The translations under genes were made by a program, and so were the position numbers. Below, one piece after another: positions 1 to 7,532 of a DNA stretch of 64,000 bases. This DNA is from Mycobacterium adipatum. Lineage in GTDB: Bacteria > Actinomycetota > Actinomycetes > Mycobacteriales > Mycobacteriaceae. The notes beneath the pieces were generated by a model. It saw only the letters and a list, made by a program, of their open reading frames with translations, was not told the origin of the DNA and made no database searches. Every line of letters starts with the position of its first letter. Position 1 is the stretch's first letter. Where the stretch lies: contig NZ_CP015596.1 in NCBI RefSeq assembly GCF_001644575.1, positions 4,960,001 through 5,024,000 on the forward strand, in the 5' to 3' direction.

Positions 1-82
1 CGCGCTCATAACCCTCCGCCGCGAAGCGCTCCCGCGCCGCGGCCAGGATCGCGGCCTTGGTCTCGGTGCCGGGACGACGCAT
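1..82 (-). CDS. TetR-family regulator, N-terminal fragment cut by window edge
   Basis: Only the first 27 codons are in the window, read leftward from an ATG at 80-82. They give MRRPGTETKAAILAAARERF and then AAEGYER, the usual first helix and turn of the TetR DNA-binding domain. The gene is divergent from the FAD monooxygenase at 180, and the roughly 100-bp gap holds three similar inverted repeats. This suggests that it represses that operon and itself. The ligand-binding domain lies outside the window, so the inducer cannot be guessed. Confidence 0.8.
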   Translation of the reverse strand, partial: MRRPGTETKAAILAAARERFAAEGYER

Positions 83-98
83 ATCAACGATCGTAGGC

Positions 99-165
99 CA
101 ACACTCGTTGACTTACCGCATCCGCGCCCCTAACGTAGTCAACACACGTTGACCAACGTTTGTTG
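99..165. promoter_or_regulatory. Triple CAAC-N4-GTTG operator in the tetR/monooxygenase gap
   Basis: Three copies of the palindromic half-site pair CAAC-N4-GTTG lie at 99-110, 140-151 and 154-165. The last two are adjacent, and each is extended by TCAAC or GTTGAC-type bases. The sites sit between the divergent TetR gene and the monooxygenase start, just upstream of the Shine-Dalgarno sequence GGAGGAGAG at 171-179. The spacing suits binding by TetR dimers. That the neighbouring regulator binds here is inferred from position and symmetry. Confidence 0.65.
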
Positions 166-179
166 ACTTAGGAGGAGAG

Positions 180-1325
180 ATGACCACCGAACAGACGGAC
201 GTCCTGGTGGTGGGCGCCGGACCGGTCGGCCTGACCGCCGCGATCGTGCTCACCCAGCGCGGACACGCGGTGACGGTGCTCGACAGCCAGACCGAAGGCG
301 CCAACACCTCACGCGCGGCGGTGGTGCACTCGCGCACGCTGGAACTGCTCGAGCCCTACGGCGTGACACCCGAGCTGGTCGCCCGGGGCGTCCACATCCC
401 GACCTTCACCGTCCGCGACCGCGACGACCTGCTGATGTCCATCCCGTTCGACACACTGCCGACGCCCTACCCGTACACCCTGATGATCTCGCAGGCCGAA
501 ACCGAGACCCTTCTCCTGAAACGCCTGCACGACCTCGGCGGACGGGTGACCCGTCCGGCCTCGGTGAGCGCCGTCGACCAGGGACCCGACGGTGTTACCG
601 CAACGCTGCGCGACGGTCAGCGCATACCTGCCCGCTACCTGATCGGCGCGGACGGCGTGCGCAGCACGATCCGCGAACAGATCGGAAGCGCGTTCAGCGG
701 CAGCACCTACGCCGAGTCCTTCGTACTGGCCGACGTGCGGCTGTCCGGCGGCGTCCCGGTCGATGAGGTGATCCTCTATTTCGCCCCGGCCGGCCTCATG
801 GTGCTCGCTCCGTTGCCGGATGACCGGTACCGCATCGTGGCCACCGTCGACGACGCCCCGGAGGTGCCCGATGCCGCCTTCGTGCAGCGGTTGCTCGATG
901 AGCGCGGACCGCGATCCCGCTCGGCCGTGGTGCACGACGTGCAGTGGGGCTCTCGGTTCCGGGTGCATCACCGCGTCGCCGAAAGCTTTCGCGCCGGGCG
1001 GGTCTTGCTCGCCGGCGACGCCGCGCATGTCCATTCTCCGGCCGGCGGACAAGGCATGAATCTCGGCATCGAGGACGCCGTGACGGCCGCCGAGTGCTTG
1101 TCCGGTGCGCTACTCGGTCACGGGCGCACAGCGCTGGCGGGCTACGACACCCAGCGCCGTCAGGCCGCCGAGCGCGTGGTGCGGCTGGCCGATCGGCTCA
1201 CCGGGCTGGCCACGCTGTCCGCCCGCGGACGCCCGCTGCGCAACGCGGCGCTGCGGGTGGTCGGCGCGGTGCCGGCACCGCGCCGCCGCCTCGCGCTGCA
1301 GCTGTCCGGACTGGACCGGCGATGA
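180..1325 (+). CDS. FAD-dependent aromatic-type monooxygenase
   Basis: This 381-residue protein belongs to the flavoprotein hydroxylase family (PheA/UbiH/TetX type). The FAD dinucleotide-binding motif GAGPVGLTAA lies at about residues 12-21, the DG motif appears as GADGVRS near residue 160, and the second FAD motif as LLAGDAAHVHSPAGGQGMN near 280. Members use NAD(P)H and O2 to hydroxylate aromatic or polyketide-like substrates; the substrate here is unknown. The ATG at 180 follows a strong GGAGGAGAG sequence. The next gene overlaps by 4 bases (ATGA), so the two are probably co-translated. The TetR gene and operator upstream suggest induction by a small molecule. Confidence 0.88.
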   Translation: MTTEQTDVLVVGAGPVGLTAAIVLTQRGHAVTVLDSQTEGANTSRAAVVHSRTLELLEPYGVTPELVARGVHIPTFTVRDRDDLLMSIPFDTLPTPYPYTLMISQAETETLLLKRLHDLGGRVTRPASVSAVDQGPDGVTATLRDGQRIPARYLIGADGVRSTIREQIGSAFSGSTYAESFVLADVRLSGGVPVDEVILYFAPAGLMVLAPLPDDRYRIVATVDDAPEVPDAAFVQRLLDERGPRSRSAVVHDVQWGSRFRVHHRVAESFRAGRVLLAGDAAHVHSPAGGQGMNLGIEDAVTAAECLSGALLGHGRTALAGYDTQRRQAAERVVRLADRLTGLATLSARGRPLRNAALRVVGAVPAPRRRLALQLSGLDRR

Positions 1326-2113
1326 AGATCGTCGATGAGGAGCACGCGGTGCCGGTCACGCTCACCGCGCCCAACGACTTCGGGTACCTGCTGATCGCTG
1401 CGGAGATCGGCCGGTGGGCAGGGCCTTTCCCCTGGCCCAGTCGATCGCGCCGGCAGGCGCTCGCACGCGCCGCCGAGTGGTGCGCAGAACTCACGCACCG
1501 CGACGACGTGCTGGAGGCGGTCGTGTTCGGCGGTGCACTCCGACCACCCGGGGCGGGCGCCGCGCTGCTGGCCCGCGCCGGTGCCCGCCCGGCCCGGCAC
1601 GACCTCGTGGTCCTGATCCGGACCGCCGATATCGACGCCGTCGGCGCGGTACGCGCCGATGCCACCTTCCGCGCACTGGGCGCCGACATCGAACGCATCG
1701 CCCGGTACGGCTACCGCGTCGGCGCCGGTAACGCGGCCCGTATCGCCGACGTCGACCACGGCAGCAATCACTGGTTCTTGTTCAACTACTTTCACTGCGA
1801 GGACGCCAGGACCGTCTTCGAGGTGTGGAGGTACACGGCCGGGTGGTTCCAGCGGCGTACCGCTCTGCCGAACTCGACCCTGCTGCGGCCGCTGCCCGGC
1901 GAACCCGACGACTACCGCGTGATCAACCATGCCAGCTGGCCGCGGCTGCGCGACTTTCTGCCGGTGCTGCTGTTCCACCCGGAGTTCCGGTCGTTCGTGC
2001 TCGCCAACTTCGCGGCCAACGGCGTGGCCGCGCAGCCGATCATCTACCGGCGCCGGGGCTCGCGAGATCGACTCACACGCCGAGGGCGGCGCGGGGGCGG
2101 ACCCGCTCGCTGA
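1322..2113 (+). CDS. Conserved hypothetical protein, 263 aa
   Basis: I do not recognise a named family. The start was set at the ATG overlapping the monooxygenase stop (ATGA at 1322), which implies translational coupling. The frame is open much further upstream, but that part lies inside the monooxygenase gene. The protein looks soluble, with no signal peptide or clear membrane helix. Tryptophan- and histidine-rich stretches such as DHGSNHWFLFNYFHCED occur in the middle. The C-terminal tail is very Arg/Gly-rich (about 20 residues) and runs across the 3' end of the convergent AbrB gene, a 41-bp overlap. That tail may be an unselected extension. Confidence 0.6.
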   Translation: MKIVDEEHAVPVTLTAPNDFGYLLIAAEIGRWAGPFPWPSRSRRQALARAAEWCAELTHRDDVLEAVVFGGALRPPGAGAALLARAGARPARHDLVVLIRTADIDAVGAVRADATFRALGADIERIARYGYRVGAGNAARIADVDHGSNHWFLFNYFHCEDARTVFEVWRYTAGWFQRRTALPNSTLLRPLPGEPDDYRVINHASWPRLRDFLPVLLFHPEFRSFVLANFAANGVAAQPIIYRRRGSRDRLTRRGRRGGGPAR

Positions 2114-3164
2114 GCCGCGCGATCGCCCTGGCCATCAACGGCGCGGCGAACAACATCATCAGGATGCGCACCACCTGCGCGGCGATGATGAACGTCACGT
2201 TGGAGCCGGTCTCGACGGCGGTGGCCAGGACTGCGTAGACCCCGCCCGGGCTGGTCGCCAGATACCCCTCCAGCGGGGTCAGGCCGGCGAGGTGCGCCAA
2301 CAGCGCTCCGAGTCCGGCGGTGGCCACGGTCAGCACCACGATCAGCGCCAGCGCCGCGGGAAGCGTGCGGCCGACCGCGCGCAGGGATTGGCGGGTGAAC
2401 GCCACCCCGGCCTGCCATCCGATCACCAGGTAGCCGATCTGGACCAGCGCGGCGGGCACGTTCAGGTCGAACGGCACCGCGCTCAGTTGCAGCGCGACGG
2501 TCAGCGCCAGCGGCCCGAGCAGGCCGGCACCGGGCAGCCGGATCAACTTCCCGGCGGTGTCCCCCACCAGCGCCAGGCCCGCGATCACCAGAACGCTGAG
2601 ATACCAAGGTGTCACCGATGTCTGGTCGATGATCACGGTGTGGTCGGTGCGCTCGGCGCGGTAGATCAGGGTCACCGCGATCGGCATGGACGCCGTCACC
2701 AGCGCCACCCGCAGGTACTGCACGACGGCCACCACGCGGTCGTCGGCGCCGAGTTCGCGGGCGATGGCCACCAGCCCGGAGGCGCCGCCGGCAACCATGG
2801 CCAACGAACCGGTCAGCGGACTCACCTCGCGACGCAGGCCCAGCAATGTCCCGAACAGCACGCTGATGAGCAGGGTCGCCACCGCGACGCCGAGCACGAG
2901 CAGCCAGTGCGGGCCGAGCGCGCCGACGGCGTCCCGGGAGACCATGGTGCCGATGTAGACGCCCAGCACCCCTTGCGCGGCGATGCCCACCGTGCGCGGC
3001 ACCCGCGCGGGGGCCAGATTCATCAGCGCCAGCGCGATGCCCACCACCAGGGCGGCGAACAGGCCCGCCGACGGCACCCCGAGTGCGGTCAGCGCCCCAG
3101 TGGCCGCCACGCTGAGGGCCGCCAGCAGGACCCACTTCGCCAATCCGAGCCACTTTCCCGCCAC
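2073..3164 (-). CDS. AbrB-family membrane protein (COG3180 type)
   Basis: This 363-residue, very hydrophobic protein has about ten predicted membrane segments, with the duplicated Gly-rich segments of the AbrB/putative ammonia-monooxygenase family (for example GGASGLVAIARELGADDRVVAVVQ at mid-protein, given here only as a landmark, and SPGGVYAVLATA near the C-terminus). The family is thought to be transport-related, but substrates are not established. The ATG at 3164 leaves a 91-bp gap to a divergent MarR gene, which suggests direct control by that regulator. Its 3' end overlaps the convergent hypothetical gene. Confidence 0.8.
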   Translation of the reverse strand: MAGKWLGLAKWVLLAALSVAATGALTALGVPSAGLFAALVVGIALALMNLAPARVPRTVGIAAQGVLGVYIGTMVSRDAVGALGPHWLLVLGVAVATLLISVLFGTLLGLRREVSPLTGSLAMVAGGASGLVAIARELGADDRVVAVVQYLRVALVTASMPIAVTLIYRAERTDHTVIIDQTSVTPWYLSVLVIAGLALVGDTAGKLIRLPGAGLLGPLALTVALQLSAVPFDLNVPAALVQIGYLVIGWQAGVAFTRQSLRAVGRTLPAALALIVVLTVATAGLGALLAHLAGLTPLEGYLATSPGGVYAVLATAVETGSNVTFIIAAQVVRILMMLFAAPLMARAIARLSERVRPRAALGV

Positions 3165-3182
3165 CGAGCGCCCCCTTCGATA

Positions 3183-3198
3183 ACAAGTATGCCCTTGT
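3183..3198. promoter_or_regulatory. Inverted repeat in the marR/abrB divergent gap
   Basis: ACAAG-N6-CTTGT is a perfect 5-bp-arm palindrome about 20 bp upstream of the AbrB-family gene. The gap (3165-3255) is noticeably AT-rich, and the sequence GGTATA occurs twice just before the MarR start. Size and position fit a MarR dimer operator. The assignment is inference. Confidence 0.45.
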
Positions 3199-3255
3199 CT
3201 TTAATTGGCTGCAAACTGCACTATCACGCCAAATTATTAAGGTATAACTTGGTAT

Positions 3256-3705
3256 ATGGCGCAGCCTGACACGTCGACAGCGACCGAACTGCGGGAATCG
3301 GTGATGGCGGTCGCCCGCCAGCTCCGACGACACCGCCCCGACCACGGCCTCACCCTGAGCCAGATGCAGGTGCTGGCCGAGGTGACCCGTACCGGCGCCG
3401 CCACCCCCGCCGAACTCGCCGGCCGGATGCACGTGCGCGTGCAGTCGCTCACCGACAGCATCAACGGGCTGGCCGCCGCCGGGCTGGTGTGCCGCCGCAC
3501 CGATGACGTCGACCGGCGCCGCCAACTCGTCGAGCTCACCGAGGCGGGCGGCGCGCTGCTGGCTGCCGACCGGGCCGAACGGGACGCCTGGCTGCACACC
3601 GCGATGCGCGAGAACCTCACCGAGCTGGAATTCGGGCTGCTGCTGTTGGTGGCCCCCGTGCTGCGCAAGCTGGCCGATGCCGAAGCGGGCACAATCGGGA
3701 CATGA
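3256..3705 (+). CDS. MarR-family transcriptional regulator
   Basis: This 149-residue winged-helix protein has the MarR order: an N-terminal dimerisation helix, the recognition helix region LTDSINGLAAAGLVCRR, then the wing DDVDRRRQLVELTEAG at about residues 82-98. It is divergent from the AbrB-type membrane protein and probably controls it. The stop codon overlaps the ATG of the phosphohexomutase gene by 4 bases, so regulator and enzyme share a transcript. I see no functional link between the two products. Confidence 0.87.
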   Translation: MAQPDTSTATELRESVMAVARQLRRHRPDHGLTLSQMQVLAEVTRTGAATPAELAGRMHVRVQSLTDSINGLAAAGLVCRRTDDVDRRRQLVELTEAGGALLAADRAERDAWLHTAMRENLTELEFGLLLLVAPVLRKLADAEAGTIGT

Positions 3706-5291
3706 CCTCGGCACAGGACTGGATCGCTCACGACCCCGACCCGGTCACCGCCGCCGAGCTGGCATCCTGCGACCCCGACGAGATCGCCCACAGGTTCGCC
3801 CATCCGCTGACCTTCGGCACCGCCGGATTGCGGGGCCCCCTGCGCGGTGGGCCCGACGGCATGAACATCGCGGTCGTGGTGCGCACCACCTGGGCGCTGG
3901 CCCAGGTTCTCAAAGATCGTTGCCTGGGCGGTTCGCTGGTGGTCGTGGGCCGTGACGCCCGGCACGGCTCCGAAGCCTTCGCTCATGCTGCAGCGGAAGT
4001 GCTTGCCGCCGAAGGCTTTTCGGTCATTTATCTGTACACGCCGGCGCCCACACCGGTGGTGGCGTTCGCCGTGCGGCGCCTCGGCGCCGGGGCGGGCGTG
4101 CAGATCACCGCCTCGCACAATCCGCCCAACGACAACGGCTACAAGGTCTTCGTCGACGGTGGGCTGCAGATCATCTCCCCCACCGACCGCGAGATCGAGA
4201 CGGCGATCACCCGGGCCCCGCATGCCGACACGATCGGCCGCACCCCGGTGGCATCGAGCGGTACCGATATCGTCGCGGCCTACCTGGAGCGGGCCGCCTC
4301 CGTGCGCCGCGCGGCCGGACCGGCCCGGGTGGCCCTGACCCCCATGCATGGAGTGGGCGGCGAATTCGCCTTGGATGCGCTGGCATTGGCCGGTATCGAC
4401 GACGTGCACGTCGTCGAGGCCCAGTTCGCCCCCGATCCGGACTTTCCCACCGTCGCGTTCCCCAACCCCGAGGAGCCCGGCGCGACCGATCTGCTGCTGG
4501 CACTGGCGGCCGAGGTCGGCGCCGAGGTGGCCATCGCGTTGGATCCCGATGCAGACCGATGCGCGGTGGGCGTGCCGGACGGGGGGCCCCGGGGCTGGCG
4601 CATGCTCACCGGTGACGAAACCGGCTGGCTACTCGGCGATTACCTGCTCTCCCAGCTGACCGATCCGTCGTCGGCGTTGGTGGCCAGCACGGTGGTGTCC
4701 TCGCGCATGCTGTCGGCCATCGCCGCGAGTTACGGTGCGCACCACGCCGAGACGCTCACCGGTTTCAAATGGCTCGCCCGCGCCACCGCGCCGGGCACGG
4801 CCCTGGTCTATGCCTACGAAGAGGCCATCGGGCACTGCGTCGACCCGGATGCCGTGCGCGACAAGGACGGTATCAGCGCAGCGGTGCTGATCTGCGATCT
4901 GGTGGCGGCGCTGCGCGCACAGGGCCGGACGATCACCGACGCCCTGGATGACCTGGCCCGCCGGCACGGCGTACACCTCACCGGGGCGGTCTCGCGCCGG
5001 GTGCCCGACGCCGGTCAGGCGATGGCGGCGCTGCGCGCCGACCCGCCGGCCGCCCTTGCCGGTATCGCGGTGGACCTGGACGACCTGAGTCGGCGACGCG
5101 GTCAACAGCGCACCGACGCACTGGTGTTCACCGGTGCGGGGATCCGCGTCGTCGTGCGGCCCTCGGGCACCGAGCCGAAGCTGAAGTCCTATATCGAGGT
5201 GCGCTGCGAACCCACAGCGGACCTGGTCACCGCACGGGCACACGCCGCACGGCTGCGCACCGAGCTGGAGGCGGCCGCCGCCCGCTGGTAA
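3702..5291 (+). CDS. pmmB: Phosphohexomutase PmmB
   Basis: This 529-residue enzyme of the alpha-D-phosphohexomutase superfamily interconverts hexose 1- and 6-phosphates. The active-site serine loop TASHNPPNDNGYK has the phosphoserine at about S138. The Mg2+ loop is DPDADR (D281, D283, D285), the sugar-binding loop is EEAIGH, and the phosphate-binding loop is RPSGTEPKLK near the C-terminus. All catalytic elements are present. The order pmmB-upp matches M. tuberculosis Rv3308-Rv3309c. It overlaps the upstream MarR gene by 4 bases and nearly abuts the convergent upp gene. Confidence 0.92.
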   Translation: MTSAQDWIAHDPDPVTAAELASCDPDEIAHRFAHPLTFGTAGLRGPLRGGPDGMNIAVVVRTTWALAQVLKDRCLGGSLVVVGRDARHGSEAFAHAAAEVLAAEGFSVIYLYTPAPTPVVAFAVRRLGAGAGVQITASHNPPNDNGYKVFVDGGLQIISPTDREIETAITRAPHADTIGRTPVASSGTDIVAAYLERAASVRRAAGPARVALTPMHGVGGEFALDALALAGIDDVHVVEAQFAPDPDFPTVAFPNPEEPGATDLLLALAAEVGAEVAIALDPDADRCAVGVPDGGPRGWRMLTGDETGWLLGDYLLSQLTDPSSALVASTVVSSRMLSAIAASYGAHHAETLTGFKWLARATAPGTALVYAYEEAIGHCVDPDAVRDKDGISAAVLICDLVAALRAQGRTITDALDDLARRHGVHLTGAVSRRVPDAGQAMAALRADPPAALAGIAVDLDDLSRRRGQQRTDALVFTGAGIRVVVRPSGTEPKLKSYIEVRCEPTADLVTARAHAARLRTELEAAAARW

Positions 5292-5294
5292 CGG

Positions 5295-5918
5295 TCAGCG
5301 CGGGCCGAACTGGCGATCCCCGGCGTCGCCCAGCCCCGGGACGATATAGGCGATCTCGTTGAGCCCGTCATCGACGGTCGCGGTCACCAACCTCATTGCG
5401 GGCGCCGCCTTCTCCAGCGCCGCAATGCCTTCCGGTGCGCACACCACACATACCGCGGTGATGTCGACAGCTCCACGGGCACGCAGCAGGTCGACGGTGT
5501 GCACCATCGAACCACCCGTTGCCAACATCGGGTCCAGCACGAAAACCGAGCGAGCACTGAGATCTTCGGGCAGCGACGCCAGATAGGGCATGGGTTGATG
5601 GGTGTCCTCGTCGCGCGCCATCCCCACGAAACCGACCTGCGCCTCGGGGATCAGCGCGTGCGCCTGGTCCACCATCCCGAGGCCGGCCCGCAGTACCGGC
5701 ACCAGCAGCGGCGGGTTGGCCAGTCGGGTGCCCGTGGTGTCCGTGAGCGGGGTGCGGACGGGCACCGGCTCGGTCGCCGCACCGCGGGTCGCCTCGTAGA
5801 TCAGCATCAGGGTCAAGTCCCGCAACGCCGCCCGGAAGCCGGCGTTGTCGGTGCGCTCGTCACGCAGCGTGGTGAGCCGGGCAGCAGCCAGCGGGTGATC
5901 GACGATGCGCACATCCAT
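5295..5918 (-). CDS. upp: Uracil phosphoribosyltransferase
   Basis: Upp converts uracil and PRPP to UMP (pyrimidine salvage). With the ATG at 5918 it has 207 residues, the length I know for the mycobacterial enzyme. The frame remains open upstream, but that part is not Upp-like. The PRPP-binding motif is [13 protein letters not shown], and the C-terminal uracil-binding segment is [15 protein letters not shown]. The N-terminus [20 protein letters not shown] is typical of the family. Only 3 bp separate it from the convergent pmmB stop, and no terminator hairpin is visible there. Confidence 0.95.
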   Translation of the reverse strand: MDVRIVDHPLAAARLTTLRDERTDNAGFRAALRDLTLMLIYEATRGAATEPVPVRTPLTDTTGTRLANPPLLVPVLRAGLGMVDQAHALIPEAQVGFVGMARDEDTHQPMPYLASLPEDLSARSVFVLDPMLATGGSMVHTVDLLRARGAVDITAVCVVCAPEGIAALEKAAPAMRLVTATVDDGLNEIAYIVPGLGDAGDRQFGPR

Positions 5919-5968
5919 GGGCCAGAAGATTAGTGGAACCGAACGGCCGCGGCGCGCGTCATATCCAC

Positions 5969-6268
5969 ATGATCGCTGATACCGCGGCCATCGGTGCCGC
6001 CCGCGCCGGCCTCGCCCGCCGCGCGGCCGAGTTCGATGCCATCGCCGCCGGCCTGCCCGGGGCCGCCGAACCGTGCGTGGCCGCCCTCGGCCCCGTCGGC
6101 GCCGACTTTCTGACCGCGCTGGCGGCGGCACTCGCCGATGCCGCCCGCGCGGCGAGCGGGCTGGGCGCCGATCTCACCGGGGCCGCCCACACCGCCGCGG
6201 CGACGGCCGCCGGCTATGCCGACGCCGAGCGCCGGGCCGACCATTCCCTCGGCACGCTCGGGGGCTGA
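5969..6268 (+). CDS. ESX-secreted-like small helical protein (EspC/DUF2580 type)
   Basis: This 99-residue, Ala-rich protein is predicted to be two helices, the size and composition of mycobacterial type VII secretion substrates of the EspC-like group. The C-terminus carries [12 protein letters not shown], which resembles the YxxxD/E secretion signal (Y-A-D-A-E). An in-frame GTG start at 5933 is possible; the ATG at 5969 gives the usual length of about 100 residues. The NlpC/P60 gene follows after 1 bp, so the two are co-transcribed and their products may act together at the cell wall. The family call rests on size, composition and the C-terminal motif. Confidence 0.6.
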   Translation: MIADTAAIGAARAGLARRAAEFDAIAAGLPGAAEPCVAALGPVGADFLTALAAALADAARAASGLGADLTGAAHTAAATAAGYADAERRADHSLGTLGG

Positions 6269-6269
6269 C

Positions 6270-7355
6270 ATGCCTGGCGCCCTCACCGCCACCCTCAGCG
6301 CGCCGCTGCACCAGCTGCTCGCCCTCGTCGGGTCCGGGCCGCCGGGGCCGCCGGCGGCCGCGTTGGCCGGGTGGGCGCAGCAGCTGGATGCCGCCGCCGC
6401 GGCGATCGCCGGGACCGGTGAGCAGATGCTGACGTCCTGGAACGGCAGCGCAGCCGCCTCGGCCGCCGACCGTCTGGGACGCGCGGTCGCCACGGCCCGT
6501 CTGCTGGGCGACCGGGTCGCGGCGCTGGGTGCCGAGGTCGCGGCGGCCACCGAGGCCGTCGCACGGGTGCGGGCCGCACTGCAGCGTCTCATCGCCGATT
6601 TCGAGGCCCGTGCCGCGGCACTGGAGACCGCGCTGGAGCGCCCGGGGGCCGCCGAACAACTCGTCGACGAGGCGCGCGAGGCGTTGGCCCGGGCGTTGCG
6701 GATGCTCGAGGAGCTGCGCTCCGAACTCGACGCCGGCGCGCACAACCTCACGGGCGCCGCGCCCGCCGGTGTGGCCCCGGCCGGCAGCGGCGGATCGGTG
6801 CCGGGCTCGGCACCGGGTTTCGGGACGGGATCCGGGCCGGTGGGCGGGACGGGGTCCGGGCCGGTGGGCGGGACGGGCTCCGGGCCGGCTCCGGCGCCGG
6901 TGACCGAGGCCGCCTTCACCGCGCTGCGTGACGACGTGCCGGATGCCGCGCAGTTCGGTGCGGGTGTCGCGGTCACCCTGCCCGACGGCAGCACCGTCAC
7001 GGCCCCCAACGCCGTCGCCGCCGGCGCCGTGCGGCACGCGCTCACCCAACTCGGGGTGCCCTATCAGTGGGGCGGAACGACGGCCGGGGTCGGGCTGGAC
7101 TGCAGCGGGCTCACCCAGTGGGCCTATCACCAGGCCGGGCTGGACATCCCGCGGCTGGCCCAGGAGCAGGATATCGGCGCGGCCGTCGACTCCGACTCGC
7201 TGCGCCCCGGTGACCTGGCCGTATGGGACGGTCACGTGGCCATGGTGGTCGGCAACGGCGTCATGGTGGAGGCCGGTGACCCGGTCCAGTTGTCGGCGAT
7301 CAGAACCACCAACGCCGGGCAGGGTTTCCAGGGATTCTGGCGGCCCACCGCATGA
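6270..7355 (+). CDS. NlpC/P60 peptidoglycan endopeptidase with helical N-domain
   Basis: The 361-residue protein has three parts. Residues 1-170 are Ala-rich helices resembling ESX/WXG-type helical hairpins (with SWNGSAAASAADRLG). A Gly/Ser/Pro linker of tandem repeats follows, then a C-terminal NlpC/P60 domain from about residue 255. The catalytic Cys is in LDCSGLTQWAY and the His in WDGHVAMVV. Such enzymes cleave the D-Glu-mDAP bond in peptidoglycan stems. No signal peptide is visible; with an ESX-like N-domain and an ESX-like gene 1 bp upstream, export by type VII secretion is plausible (inference). The ATG at 6270 was chosen because upstream codons overlap the previous gene. Confidence 0.85.
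   Translation: MPGALTATLSAPLHQLLALVGSGPPGPPAAALAGWAQQLDAAAAAIAGTGEQMLTSWNGSAAASAADRLGRAVATARLLGDRVAALGAEVAAATEAVARVRAALQRLIADFEARAAALETALERPGAAEQLVDEAREALARALRMLEELRSELDAGAHNLTGAAPAGVAPAGSGGSVPGSAPGFGTGSGPVGGTGSGPVGGTGSGPAPAPVTEAAFTALRDDVPDAAQFGAGVAVTLPDGSTVTAPNAVAAGAVRHALTQLGVPYQWGGTTAGVGLDCSGLTQWAYHQAGLDIPRLAQEQDIGAAVDSDSLRPGDLAVWDGHVAMVVGNGVMVEAGDPVQLSAIRTTNAGQGFQGFWRPTA
6822..6888 (+). repeat. 24-bp tandem repeat encoding a GTGSGPVG linker
   Basis: Two full units and one partial unit of a 24-bp repeat (6822-6845, 6846-6869, 6870-6888) encode repeats of GTGSGPVG in the linker of the NlpC/P60 protein. The unit length is a multiple of 3, so changes in copy number would only alter linker length. 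Confidence 0.8.
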
Positions 7356-7513
7356 GGATCGACGCGCTGCGTCGCACCCTTGAGGACACCGTGGCCGCGG
7401 TGCGCGCCCACGCCGAGGCCCTCGACCGGATCGCCGCCGAGCGCACGGAGGAACCGGGAAAAGTCCGTCTGCTCGAGCGTTTGGGTGGACGACCCTCCGA
7501 AGACCCCAGCTGA
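7352..7513 (+). CDS. Small hypothetical protein, 53 aa
   Basis: An open frame starts at the ATG overlapping the NlpC/P60 stop (ATGA at 7352) and ends with TGA at 7511. The peptide begins MRIDALRRTLEDTVAAVRAH and is charged and helical, with a likely amphipathic or coiled-coil character (RTLEDTVAAVRAHAEALDRI). The 4-base overlap argues for coupled translation with the two upstream envelope genes. I recognise no family. Confidence 0.5.
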   Translation: MRIDALRRTLEDTVAAVRAHAEALDRIAAERTEEPGKVRLLERLGGRPSEDPS

Positions 7514-7532
7514 CATCGTTACGCTGTGCGCC

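Noticed and set aside
2044..3714. Long minus-strand frame covering the AbrB and MarR genes
   Set aside because: It is out of frame with the AbrB gene and antisense to MarR; no domain is visible.
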